A stretch of 64,000 bases of DNA from Yponomeuta sedellus. Taxonomy: Eukaryota; Arthropoda; Insecta; Lepidoptera; Yponomeutidae. Positions 22,500 through 32,659 of the stretch are shown piece after piece. Below the pieces are notes generated by a model. It saw nothing but the letters and a program-made list of their open reading frames with translations, made no database searches and had not been told where the DNA came from. Position 1 is the first letter of the stretch, and the number at the start of each line of letters is the position of its first letter. The stretch spans positions 7,535,816-7,599,815 of the forward strand of contig OW203729.1 in NCBI GenBank assembly GCA_934045075.1, given 5' to 3'. Position numbers and translations under genes: made by a program.

Positions 22500-22900
22500 A
22501 TGGACTACATCATAGTACTAAAACGGAACTAAGTAAAGTGTTTGGGTACCAAGTAAGCTGAGACAATTCTCAGCTCAGTTAAATACGGTTATCACTTTTA
22601 GTGAGATACGATCTCAGAATTTGCTAACGGTCCTTTAGGGCACGTTGTGTAACCGTTTGCGTAAGGTCTTATAAGACGCTTGTTCAAGTTTTATAAGGCA
22701 TTTTATGGCCCTATCTTTGTCAACGCGCCATAATTGGCATCGCGCTGAACTGGATCAATTAAACAGTTTGTTGTTTTGAAACGTGGATCTTGGCAAGTGT
22801 GTTAGCCTTAATGGTCGTTAGGACAGTCTTGGCCTTGTTAGTAAAAACACAATTCCTTAAATCACTCCAAAAGCGCTGACTGAAGTCTGTGGTGGAGATT
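22500..22900. other. Non-coding DNA, nothing recognised
   Basis: No recognised repeat or coding frame. Confidence 0.4.
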
Positions 22901-22907
22901 TTATTAG

Positions 22908-23112
22908 GAGATAACATAACATAACATTTACATACAGGCACATACATTGCTTCTGGCCCCACACTAGGATACTCTGTGTCGCGGAAACAAGAAACAACGA
23001 CATCACAAACATGTAAACATCCAAGACCTGATTTTATTTTCCCCAGCCGGGATTCGAACCCGGGACCTCTTGCATGGCAGGCAGATGCGCTACCACTATG
23101 CCATAGAGATGT
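22908..23112 (-). mobile_element. tRNA-derived SINE, full copy
   Basis: On the minus strand the head reads 'TGGCATAGTGGTAGCGC', an anticodon-arm-like 'CTGCCTGCCATGCAAG', and 'GGTCCCGGGTTCGAATCCCG' (box B), much like tRNA-Gly(GCC). The acceptor stem does not pair well, so this is not a working tRNA. The body follows and the end is a TTATG short-repeat tail at 22908-22925. Boxes A and B would serve as an internal RNA polymerase III promoter. Confidence 0.8.
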
Positions 23113-23202
23113 AACCACAGATTCATTAAAAGGAAAGTTTTAGTGAAATCGACTTTTTGTCATAAATAAGGCCGTTACATTCTGAGGTGACCAATAGGAC
23201 TG

Positions 23203-23459
23203 GGGGCCGATTCTCGCCCATGCGAATTAAAAGCGTAGACGCAAAATATTCATAGGATTAGACATTTGTCGCATAAAAATAAGATAAGACAACGAGACCG
23301 AGTCAATAAACATTTATTTTCTCATTCGAATTTAATCTAGCATTGCGTTCAGAATACATATTTTGGCTATAGCTCGACTTATTACGTAGAATTCAAAATC
23401 ATAAGCCTTAGAGTCGTATACGACTTATTTGCTAATGAAGTGAGAACTGGGTCCCAGGT
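23203..23459. repeat. ~255-bp dispersed element, copy 1
   Basis: Matches 62929-63177 over its length in the same orientation: 'ATGCGAATTAAAAGCGTAGA', 'GGATTAGACATTTGTCGC', 'CATTTATTTTCTCATTCGAA', 'AGCCTTAGAGTCGT', 'TTTGCTAATGAAGTGAGAA'. The two ends are weakly inverse to each other (CCGATTCTCGCCCAT versus GGGACCCAGTTCTCACTTCAT), which suits a MITE. Confidence 0.75.
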
Positions 23460-23510
23460 CTAACATGGCAAACGCAGGTAACTCTTATTTATACAAATAC
23501 TGGCATAAGC

Positions 23511-23565
23511 TCAAGCAGGTATCCCAGAGAGGAAGGCAGAGACTAGGATTTGTCACTTGTAACGA
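23511..23565 (-). pseudogene. LINE ORF 3' end: 'QILVSAFLSGIPA' then stop
   Basis: Minus-strand frame RYK*QILVSAFLSGIPA* ending at 23511-23513, a decayed relative of the KWQALVSADPSKIQA* end (W has become a stop). It overlaps the left arm of the foldback structure starting at 23546. Confidence 0.6.
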
Positions 23566-23710
23566 ATCCACTTTTTTGTGTAGGTTAGAGGTAAACGTCC
23601 TGTAACCTACATACAAAATAGTCCGAAGGCTTGGCCTATTTTTATGTAGGTTATGGGACGTTTACCTATAACCTACATAAAAAAGTGGGTTCGTTACAAG
23701 TGGCAAATCC
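23546..23710. repeat. Foldback repeat with 55-bp arms
   Basis: Left arm 23546-23600 and right arm 23656-23710 are inverse copies differing at about four positions ('GGATTTGTCACTTGTAACG' against 'GGATTTGCCACTTGTAACG'). Inside, 'TGTAACCTACAT' and 'ATGTAGGTTATG' form a second nested inversion. The outer arm includes the LINE 3' codons for 'YKWQIL', so the palindrome duplicated or captured part of a LINE end. Confidence 0.75.
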
Positions 23711-24109
23711 TCTCAGAGAGAGAGTATGGTCTTATTAGCACACGTGCCACGTGCGCTGAGGTACTAAGACCTCAGACACTCAGGTTTCCTCGCGATCCAC
23801 TTATCTATCCCTAAATCCTGGCTTTAATTAGAGCAGATATCGCTCATTCCATTGAGTCCTATTAATTGTTAGATGATCAAACTGGTTATTTTTTATAAAA
23901 AAAGTTCAAATTGTTAATACTGGACTAGACTAAATATTTTGAATTCGCTGAATTATTTTAAATAGAATTACTATTTCCAAATTTTTTGTTTCCAAAGAAC
24001 AGTGAAATCGAAAGCACAAACATAATTATTTGTATTACACAGTTACTCGCTGACCCGCGATCGTTTTTTGAAATCCCGCATTGTACATTTAGTTTTTAAA
24101 GTAATTATT

Positions 24110-24240
24110 TTATCACCAGAACAGATTACATAGGCACGCACTGAAAAACCCAGCGCAAGATGGCCGTCAGCTCGGTTGACCTATGAAGCAGATTTTGGTA
24201 GTGACTGGATGAGGATGGACGATGGCAGAGAAGTAACATG
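24110..24240 (+). pseudogene. Decayed LINE C-terminus ('FGSDWMRMDDGRE')
   Basis: A short frame ADFGSDWMRMDDGREVT matches 'GSDW.R.AEDR' of RTE-type LINE ends. No stop-delimited end is preserved. Weak evidence. Confidence 0.35.
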
Positions 24241-24398
24241 TATGCACTTCACTACCTTGTCAAAGTTAAAAATAGTAAATTTTAATACATCAGGCTAGAA
24301 GAGGTTGATGCGACAAGGTTCTAACGTGTTTACATGGTCTTCTTAACTCATCTAATACGAAATCGCTTAGAGATAAGTGATAATTTGATTAAACTTTA

Positions 24399-24546
24399 AG
24401 GCTCTTACTAATAAACACCGTATAAGCCTGGTATAGTTACACAGTGTTTTGTTCACGTCATTTGAATGTAATTTCCAATTGGAAGAAAAGAGACAAAACA
24501 CTGCATAGTTATACAATACTTACACCAAGTTTATTAGTAAGGCTGT
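24399..24546. mobile_element. MITE-like element with ~50-bp imperfect inverted ends
   Basis: 'CTTACTAATAAAC' at the left end is matched by the inverse 'GTTTATTAGTAAGG' at the right, and the match continues inward through 'GTATA', 'CAGTGTTTTGT'. The two arms cover 100 of ~148 bp. TAA lies at both outer edges, a possible 3-bp target duplication, but the short length makes that weak. Confidence 0.65.
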
Positions 24547-24549
24547 AAT

Positions 24550-25260
24550 GATTTAAAAACTGCGTTCTATGGCTCATTTGCAATGATCTATAAGAAACGA
24601 TCCCGCATAAGGGAAGTTCTGTGCTGAATATGACTTAAAATTGGTCTCATTTATAAAGAAATCCACTTCACGCGTGAAATGTAAATGAGCTCTGAAAAAA
24701 AAATTACCCAATGGCGTTAAAAGTAAATTCTTGCATAATTCTTGAGAAATTCCAAATTATGTTTCAATAATATACAGGCCACCGACAAGTCTAATCAAGT
24801 AATGGACAAAAGATAGACGAAGAAATACTATTTGGTTGGTTAATACAGCATTTTTTTCCACGGAGAGAGAAATGACTATTGAGAGGCTAATTATTAATTA
24901 ATTCTGTTACTGAGCAAAAATTAACAGCTTTCAAATTAACGATTGCGTAACACCGTTAACCAGTCCAAAGAATTAAAAGGTAACCCTGATACACTTTTTG
25001 CCATTCACTATAAAATTGCCATTCTCTGATCGAACTTACCTTACCCCATTTTTGGTGAATTTATCTTTACAGTTGATTGCAAGGACGTCAGAAAGCTGCT
25101 TTTAGTAGTTAATTAATTAACGGTATTTTAATTAACATATATCAAAGTTTTCGTAGTTGCTTTCAAAGCTTGATGGATGACAATTAGTTAAGCCTACAGT
25201 TACTTCGACCTGACAATAGGTTGTCCAACTGTTAAAGCATACCTAATCGGGAAATATGAA
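24550..25260. other. AT-rich non-coding DNA, nothing recognised
   Basis: No recognised repeat or coding frame. Confidence 0.4.
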
Positions 25261-25264
25261 ATAA

Positions 25265-25686
25265 AGAGAAGATAAGAATATTCTTTATTTTATATCGGAA
25301 AAATAGTTGCAGAAACAGATTATGCAGAACATAAGGTGCAATTAGCGGCCTTATTGCTAATAGAAATTATTATATTTTATTTCAATATCTTCACAAAAAG
25401 TATACCACGACGCAGTGAAAGCAAAAATAATAAATGGCATCTAATCTACAAAAGCTCTCTTGGTGTGCCAGAAAAACGTTTTTAGCAAATCGTATCTTTT
25501 TAATGGACGATTCTCACAGCGTTGCCTAAAACAATGATTAAAGCGGAGAAAGTACTGAAGTCGGCACTTCGAATATTTGAGATCCGACGCGGTAGATTGT
25601 AACTCTATATTGTATACATATCTCACTTTACCGGCTGTTGGTATTACTATGTTTGATTTGCCAAAAATAATTGGGTTTTCTACCAT
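25265..25686 (-). mobile_element. LINE 3' end, CR1-like, possibly with coding remnant
   Basis: On the minus strand 'TTAGCAATAAGGCCGCTAAT' and 'AATAAAGAATATTCTTATC' mark a LINE 3' UTR related to the 'GATAAGGCCGCC' copies. Just upstream a frame of 81 codons ends ...LLKTFFWHTKRAFVD* at 25441; it may be the C-terminus of that LINE but I cannot match it to a family. Confidence 0.45.
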
Positions 25687-26194
25687 TTAGTTGGCGGAAG
25701 TCCGTCTCACACTAGGTCGGCTTCTATTATTCGTTACAAAGCTGAGTTTGCAATATAATAATTATAACACAATTAAAATTGCATTGATCGATTGTTGTGT
25801 AAACAATAACGGGCTGATTTACAAATTACTCTATAACACTCCTCAGAAGCAGATTAAGCATCTTTTCTTTTCTTTTTCTTTTTTAATATATCGGTGGTTA
25901 CGTTACGGTGGTTACGTTACGGTGGTGGTTTAGGCCTTTGCCAAAGATTATTTAAACTGCTTTCGATGAGTGTTATTATAATGAATCGTGTTGTTATAAA
26001 TAGGACGTTTAAACTTAAGGAACTCACGTTTCTTAGATTAGGACCTCTTAATTTCTTAATTAAGTATTATTATTAGTCAGAAAATCTTCTCCCATATCAC
26101 ATTCTGCGAATATTCTCACTAACTAGGTCCTGGAACGGTTCAAGAAATAGGTTATATAGGAAAGTAAAGATAGACCTGTTAGCATACTTAGTCC

Positions 26195-26395
26195 TGACTT
26201 AGCCTCATAGTGGAGCCGTGCAAAGGTATTTAAATATATCAGACACTAGGGTTTCCTCACGAAATTTTTCCTCACAATTAGCTAGTTGTATTGCTACTAA
26301 ATAATAGCATATCTTAGAAAAAAATTACACATCCCGGGACCTAACCAACTAGCTCTCGAATTTGAGGCCAGCGTTTTAGCGACGCGGTATCAAGT
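26195..26395 (-). mobile_element. tRNA-headed SINE of the 'GTGTCTGA ... TTTCCTCACGA' type, minus copy
   Basis: On the plus strand 'TCAGACACTAGGGTTTCCTC' and 'AGCCTCATAGTGGAGCC' correspond inversely to the body of the copy at 41716-41940. A tRNA-like head (inverse of 'CCCGGGACCTAACC') sits at 26335-26390 but box B is degraded. Confidence 0.5.
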
Positions 26396-26410
26396 GAAGA
26401 TAAGACCCAA

Positions 26411-26475
26411 GACGGAGGTGGCAGAGGTACCAGGCCCTGATCTCTGAACACCTCTTCGGGATGCAGGCGCTAGTT
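26411..26475 (+). pseudogene. Decayed LINE ORF 3' end ('QRYQALISEHLFGMQAL')
   Basis: The frame QRYQALISEHLFGMQAL aligns by eye with KWQSLVSAYPSGIQA at 9822; the stop is lost. The adjoining 'AGTAATGTTACGTAATC' resembles the tail at 17900. Starts directly after the SINE head at 26395. Confidence 0.5.
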
Positions 26476-26776
26476 ATAGTAATGTTACGTAATCTTATGA
26501 CAGAGAGTCCCATTGGTACCTCTCTGGTTCGAAACGCTCAGAATGTGGATAAGCGTAAGACGAGTAACACGCTAATATAACGTAACCCTGCGAAAGAGCG
26601 AAGGACACGGACTGCATTCAGTGCGTTTACTTTCGCCAAACTGGTGTTGCGAGTCGCAATGCGTTTACAGAAGTCGCAATGCGAAGAACACAGAAAGTCC
26701 ATTTAAGGCGCTTCATGCACAAGCGCCACCAATGGTTTCGTTATCGTTTTTCCAAAAAGTGGTTCACCAAGCTCGC

Positions 26777-26947
26777 AATCATGTTATTAGTGATTTTAGG
26801 ACCTACGGCCGAGAACTTAGGTTCACAGACATGGCAATAGATATTGTTTATGCCAAAAGCAGCAGTTTGTGGCGTTACGCTATCAAGTCCTGAGTTTTGT
26901 TCCTTAAGTTCAGGGCCATGAGTCCTAAAAACCACTATTAACATAAT
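26777..26947. mobile_element. Solo MITE-like inverted repeat, ~48-bp arms
   Basis: Left arm 'ATGTTATTAGTG', 'TTTTAGGAC', 'GGCC', 'GAACTTAGG' is repeated inversely in the right arm 'CCTTAAGTTC', 'GGCC', 'GTCCTAAAA', 'CACTATTAACAT'. Several mismatches exist. No coding content. Target duplication not evident. Confidence 0.6.
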
Positions 26948-27074
26948 TAAGATATTGTTCTGACATTCCAAAACATCACATCACATATGTAAAGAATTTT
27001 CGGAGTGACTACTAAAAGATTTTTTTTTATTAACTTAGTTCCAGCTTTTCATTTTGGTCGGCAAAATACCCCTA

Positions 27075-27140
27075 ATAGTAACGTTCATTAAGCCGCAGTT
27101 TCTGCGCTACTTTGAATAAAACCTTATCATTTCATTTCAT
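27075..27140 (-). repeat. Fragment of the 'AGCGCAGAARCTGCGG' dispersed repeat
   Basis: On the minus strand 'TTTATTCAAAGTAGCGCAGA' and 'CTGCGGCTTAATGAACGTTA' match the left ends of 40024-40286 and 49787-50055. Confidence 0.65.
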
Positions 27141-27995
27141 AATGTTATTTTCTGATGTTATGTAATAAATGTAATAAGGTGGAAAGCAAAAAATTAAAAT
27201 AAAGGAATTGGGACCAAAAGCAGTATTATCACAAAACGGCAAAGTGAAAAATGCTCCAAAACAAAAAAAAATTTTTACTGCCTAACGCATTGAAACCGCG
27301 TCCAGAAAAGCATATCGGTCCAAAAGGGTAGAACTTGTGTGCAACTTTATTCTGCGAGTTATCGGTCGGTGAGAGTGCGACGAGTTTGCACAGTGGAGCA
27401 GCGGTGACAAGGTTGGGACATAACTGGAAACTGGAGCAGTGCACCGATGAATAATTGGATAGCAACTGCCGTCAGCTAGTAAAGTTAGTTCCCTAGTTCT
27501 TGCTTAAATTAGGTTACATAAGATTGATATATGTCCATTTAATTACATGATTGTTAATAGAACTTTTACTTTGCACCCCATAACTAAATAAAAATGAAAA
27601 TAAGTATACTAAATAAAAATAAGAGCAATATGGATCTGCTACAGCTCACTCCACTTTCACCATTCATTATGAACGCGGTTTATCAATTAACCAAGTTCGA
27701 AGCTATTTCTATCAGTCAGCGCGGTGCAGAGCCGTATTTAATTTGACTGGTAGAGTTAGCAGTTACTGAAGCTATATTTGACTCCATACATAAATATTAC
27801 CTTGTTCTGGTTATATTTGGGGAAAAACAGTTTTTTTTTACTCGTTGCTATTGCGATCTTTACTTAACTACTTATTGAAAACTAAATATGAATGCGGGTT
27901 GACTAGTAGAAAATGCCGAAAATGCAGTAGAAAGTGTACAAAATGTAAACTGAATCCATCTTTTGTTCACTTTCTTTTGTTCAATGAGGGTGTAA
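27141..27995. other. Non-coding DNA, nothing recognised
   Basis: A locally repetitive AAATGC/AAAGTG stretch at 27905-27950 produces a spurious cysteine-rich translation. Nothing else was recognised. Confidence 0.4.
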
Positions 27996-27997
27996 CC

Positions 27998-28062
27998 CTT
28001 TATATGTCTCCACTGCTGAGGCACGCCGCTTCCTGCATATCAGAAAGGTTAGGCCATAGGCT
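27998..28062 (-). mobile_element. 5S-headed SINE, 3' fragment
   Basis: Inverse of the family end: 'TATATGTCTCCACTGCTGAG', 'TTCCTGCAT', 'AGGTTAGGCCATAG'. Only the last ~60 bp remain. Confidence 0.7.
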
Positions 28063-28760
28063 ATGGGTTAGGTTAGCTTTAGTCTTTTGAGGAATAATTA
28101 ATTTATAATTATAATGCGTAATATGTCAATGCGTATTTTACAACCACTTAAGTTTTACATTAGGCATGCAGGTTAAACGAAAAGTATTGTAAATTTAATA
28201 AACGACCCTCATAAACGTTTTATTACACAACAGACCGTACTAATGTAGAGACTGTTAAAAACCACTTAAATCAGTCAAAAGCCTAGGCAATTACCGAGCG
28301 CACTGTATCAAAAATACAATTTGTTTAAATTACGCACAAAACAAGGACTCTTTCCTCATTATTACGCACAGTGTTCCACTTGGAGGGGTAACAGATAATA
28401 ACCTAACATAAGGAGCGTACATTGTTGCCCCAAACGTTACGAAACAATACACCAATTTGGCTCGCGAGCTTAAACCAAAAGGCTGAATTAAATTCTCCCG
28501 AATCCGCATGTTGTTCGCACGACAAAAGGCAATTTTATAATTTCCGGACCATTAAAGGTATATCTCATTGCGAGCAAGGCCGCGCGCGAGCGTGAGTCGC
28601 ACCGCGAGAATTGCATTCCTGGCCAACCTTCGAGCGCTGACTATCAAATTTAGCTAATTCCACTTTAATCTTAAAGTCGATTTCGATACGCCCGGCGACG
28701 CCTATGAAACCTTTTGTCCGATGACAATATTTTAAAAGCGGATCTAATCGATTCGTTATC
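28063..28760. other. Non-coding DNA, nothing recognised
   Basis: A GC-rich patch (CCGCGCGCGAGCGTGAG) at 28580 is notable only for composition. Confidence 0.4.
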
Positions 28761-28763
28761 GAC

Positions 28764-29165
28764 ACAAACGGGGTGACAGACGGATATCGCCAGACGCCCT
28801 TGCGTTGCAAACAGATTGCGCTGCAGGTGACTGTGCCAATATTCAGTGACATAAACCCAGATAGCAGACTTAAAGTTATGAAACTAGGTTTACGCCCATG
28901 TAAATCCTTGGACTTATGCGAATTGCTGACCCAATTTTTCTTCTTCTTCAAGAATTCCTCAGACACTTTGCAGTCAATCTGTCTAATACAAACGGGGTGA
29001 CAGATGCATAACATCAGACGCCCTTGCTCTGCAAACAGATTGCACTGCAGGTGACATTGCCAATGTTTAGTGACATAAAACGAGATAGCAGACTTAGTGT
29101 TATGAAACTAGGCTTACGGCAATGTAAATCCTTGAACTTATGTGCTTTGTTGACCCATTTTTTTC
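28764..29165. repeat. Two direct repeats of ~224 bp
   Basis: 'ACAAACGGGGTGACAGA' begins at 28764 and 28988; the two units stay parallel through 'CAGACGCCCTTG', 'GCTGCAGGTGAC/ACTGCAGGTGAC', 'GATAGCAGACTTA', 'TATGAAACTAGG' and 'TGTAAATCCTTG'. Divergence is roughly a fifth by eye. Minus-strand open frames in the two units give parallel peptides (KPSFITLSLLS, FMSLNIG, VTCSAICLQ), but nothing recognisable. Confidence 0.8.
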
Positions 29166-29174
29166 TCTTTTTCG

Positions 29175-29428
29175 CGAATTTTTGGTTATAAAAAACGTAT
29201 TTCGATGCTAAAAATTCCACCCATGCCGGGATTTGAACTCGGGACCTCTGGATATCCATGCCAGCGCTTTTTCCAACTGAGGTAATGGGCGACTCACCGG
29301 CATCAGTGAAATTTCGAACCTCTTTACAATATTCTCTGTATTACGTACAGAGTTATTAGATAACGTATATGTTTTTAATGTCCTTAGCACGGGTTAGTAC
29401 ATTAAAAATAATAGAATTTTTTGTTAGT
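29175..29428 (-). mobile_element. Foldback tRNA-SINE, inverted-5' copy with ~13-bp target duplication
   Basis: Near-identical flanks GAATTTTTGGTTA (29175) and GAATTTTTTGTTA (29416) border it. The tRNA-like part (inverse of 'GGTCCCGAGTTCAAATCCCG') lies in reverse orientation at 29220-29292, while the family's 3' tail ('CCTTAGCACGGGTTAGTAC', A-rich end) at 29381-29415 is in forward orientation. Thus the 5' portion is inverted with respect to the 3' tail. Confidence 0.7.
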
Positions 29429-29945
29429 TTAGAATTAATATAATTATCCCCAAACTCTTATATATTTATAAAGGAATTAATAAAGAGCTCTTAGCTTTGA
29501 GATCCCTGAAAACTAGAGTTGCAAGGGATTTTCAAAGGCGCTTTATTATTAATACGGCTTTTACGGAACTTTTACTTGTAGAAAAACTGCGTAAATGCAA
29601 GTGTTATGCACAATGCCAGCAATTTATTACAGAACCGGAGCTACGAGCTTACAATTTATTATGGAAACGGAACATTGCATGGTGCGTTCAACAAAATTTT
29701 AATAAGTCGTGATCGGTCTACCCACGGACAAAGCAAAGTCCGCAATAGCCCAGTATAATTACCTCGTGTCCAACTCGAGTGACATTTCAGTTCCCAGCCC
29801 TTACTACGGATCCGCTAATAAACACGCGACTATCTCGTTTATTTATTTGTTAATTGCTTGGCTCCATTGGTACAACGCTGATTAAAGAAAGGGACTGCTA
29901 AATGATTTGCCTTTTGCTCATGTTGGCGTGAGCCAAATTGATTGC

Positions 29946-29992
29946 AACCCTGTATGTTCCCACTGCTGGGGCACGGGTCTCTTCCTGCATGA
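29946..29992 (-). mobile_element. 5S-headed SINE, 3' end fragment
   Basis: Inverse of the terminal 47 bp: 'CCCACTGCTGGGGCACGGGT' and 'CTTCCTGCAT'. Nothing else of the element remains. Confidence 0.65.
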
Positions 29993-31980
29993 GCCAAATA
30001 AGTTGGTTTATTTATTTAAGGTAGTCTAACGGGTAGCATACAAGTATTATACAATAGCCTAGTTTCCATAAAGTCTGTTCGAGTATGTTGTTGATATTCA
30101 TTGGAAAGATTTAAAAAAAATTTGAAGTATGAGAGGTGTATTCTTAACTATAATTGTAATGAGACATAAACTACTAGATTTTAATTAATTAATCATAAAT
30201 AATTACGTAACCGAAGGTCCTGAGAGAAGGCCTGTGCCCTGCGCTTGTACTTTATAGGCTACATAAAAAACATACCTTTTCTTAAAATTATACCAATTAC
30301 AATGATAGGTCACAGGTCCAATATCGGCATAATCAGTATCTAGGGAAATTGGTTTTGGAAATACTTTCTGATTAATCATTCATCAAATACTAAAATAACA
30401 GAAACTTGCTCAAGAATAATTATGTGTTTTACGTGAAACGTTTAGGCATCTAAAACTGCAACAACATAGAAAGGTATATCTGAAACAAGAAAGTGTGCAA
30501 ATAAAAGATGGAGCTGTGGAGTTTAAAAAGAAAGAGTTTTCTCATTTTAAAAGTAGCCGTGCCTTATATTGGTTAGTTGCGAGGTCTATTATTTTTTTAT
30601 TTCAGACTTTGTTCTCGTTGATCTACATCTGAAACAAATTACTGCCAAATTAATTTTTAATCTGCATAGTAACTTTCTCGAGTTCTTTTTATTTCGTTAT
30701 TGGAATAGGTGACAGTCACCGAGTAGGGGCTGCGATATCTATAATTAAATCGCCAATCGAGCGGCGAATTCGTTCGATCACGATACCTGCTATAACTACG
30801 TTTCAATCAATCATATTTCATAATTTTTATTGAAGCTGTTAGAATGTTGATAGATTCTTAGGTCTTTTCAGATCCATTATTCAATACCCCAGGAGTTGCA
30901 AGTGTGATGCCGGAATGTGTATGTTTCTGCAACATTTATCTGTAAGAGTTACGAAATGTTGACCTCATTATTCAACTACAACAAGCGTTTTTGATTCTGG
31001 GTCAAATGTCACAATGTAACAACGTGGTAGGTTGATCTTAAGTTCGTAGGGCAACATCGTTTTCGAATTCTAAATGCGTTTGACATGCGCGTGTGACATT
31101 AAGCTGACAGACGTATGAATGTGAATTAATGTCAAAATTATCCCGACGTGATGCGAACTTGTCAAACAAACAATAAAGTAGAGACTGTACTTTCTACGCA
31201 ACGAACTCCAAATAACAACTGCGTGACCAAACTGAAAGTGAAGAGGTCGTTTGCTGATAAGTGAGTTTTACAGTTATGTGCGGGTCTGACGCTCTCCACG
31301 CATTTTAGAATTGGTTAGGGTCATTACAAAATCAATGGTTTTTGTAACGACAAGTAATTGAGATTTTGTCATGGAACCTGGCTTGTACGGAGCGCAATAA
31401 GAGCATACATTTTAGCCATAACTTGAATTGAATCTTTAAGTCCATATTATCATCAATTAAACGTTCAATCTCCGAGTCAGAACCACATCTTAAATTAGGC
31501 ACTCAAAAGAGATTTCCGAGATAGATCTCTTTATTAATACGGACCTGAATAATCTAATACCTACCTATGTTTTATGATTTTTAGTACGGCACCTAGTAAT
31601 ATATAGGTACCTAGTCCGTTCTTAATAACAAACTGGTTCACTCCCTAAAGACAATTATTGCGATTATGGCTACTGCCATCGATGTATGAATGGTTGACAA
31701 CCGATCTGTAAAGTTCTCGTGTGACTAAATGTTTCATTCACAAACATAAAAAATTCTTTTCGGGTCTGTTCATTTAATCTAGACAGGTATATCTAGACAT
31801 TAATGTTGTGGAAACCGGTGACTATTGTTTTAGCGGTGAACGCCCGGAACTGAACCAGTTAATTCGGACACTGCAGTCACGCCGGTTTCCAAGCGCGGCC
31901 TGCAACATGGGTTTCCGCTTTGATTGACAGATAATTTTATTTAGACGTCCGTCAAAAAAAGGTACTTGAAATAGTGGTCT
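29993..31980. other. Unrecognised non-coding DNA
   Basis: Only a 30-bp phrase at 30219-30250 ('AGAAGGCCTGTGCCCTGCG') recalls lepidopteran repeat ends. No credible coding frame. Confidence 0.4.
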
Positions 31981-31984
31981 TATA

Positions 31985-32372
31985 GTGTAGAGCGGGTCAT
32001 CGTGCTCTTCCACTATAAAGGGAAATTTCTCGCTAGGCAGATCCGACTGTTATTTGAGGGACGTCATGCTTATGGTATGTGATGTTACTCATGTGTAACT
32101 TTTTTATTGCGCGATGCAGGTATATGATGCGGCAACGGCATCCTGGCGTGCATAGCGGACCGGTTTGGCGGTCGCTTCCTAACCCACTGGGTTAGGATTC
32201 ATTTAAATAGTAATAATAAGTACTAACATAGTGTAAGCAATTATCTGTGTAACTAACATTTTATTTGTGTATCTGTTGTAATATGGATTTGATTTAAAGT
32301 CTGAAATAAACGTTATAATAATATAATAAAATAGTGCTCGCGCAGAGTTGACGTGTGCTCGTCACAGACTTA
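31985..32372 (+). mobile_element. Dispersed repeat E ('CTCTTCCACTATAAAGGG'), copy 1, interrupted
   Basis: Starts 'AGCGGGTCATCGTGCTCTTC', then 'CACTATAAAGGGAAATTT', 'GGCAGATC', 'TTGCGCGATGCAGG', as at 36031-36235. The end block ('GTGCTCG..GAGTTGACGTG') resumes only at 32334, so roughly 32150-32330 is extra relative to the other copy and may be a later insertion with an AATA-rich tail. Confidence 0.6.
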
Positions 32373-32459
32373 TATGATAACAAGTAGTAATAGTATCATA
32401 CAGCACAAGCTGTATCTGTGACGTGACTGAGATTTTGTTAAATATAAGTATTACGGTAG

Positions 32460-32654
32460 TTCAGAACTTTCTAAGCTTAACACGAGTGCTAGACATAATT
32501 AAAACTGTTTTAATACGGATTTCACTCGTTTATGACCATCCGTGGTCATCCGAGACCAGTGCACCTGTAAAAGGGCTGAAACGTCGGAAAATTGTAAAAA
32601 TATAATTAACGAGTGAAATCCGTATTAAAACAGTTTTAATTAAATTCAGAACTT
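32460..32654. mobile_element. Short Penelope-like copy with 10-bp target duplication
   Basis: TTCAGAACTT at 32460-32469 and 32645-32654 flanks a 175-bp insert. It opens with 'TCTAAGCTTAACACGAGTGC', then carries 34-bp inverted arms at 32497-32530 and 32608-32641 ('ACTGTTTTAATACGGATTTC' and inverse). The same order (leader, inverted arm, 'GAAACG..GGAAAATTGTAAAAA') is seen in the GIY-YIG copy at 33482. It is an internally deleted, non-coding member or relative. Confidence 0.75.
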
Positions 32655-32659
32655 ACCCA

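Noticed and set aside
22759..23118. A 119-codon minus-strand protein.
   Set aside because: It is read-through of the tRNA-derived SINE (head translated as the first residues, body after).
27845..28090. Cysteine-rich peptide (CGLTSRKCRKCSRKCTKC).
   Set aside because: The cysteines come from a locally repetitive AAATGC/AAAGTG stretch, and the frame ends inside a SINE fragment.
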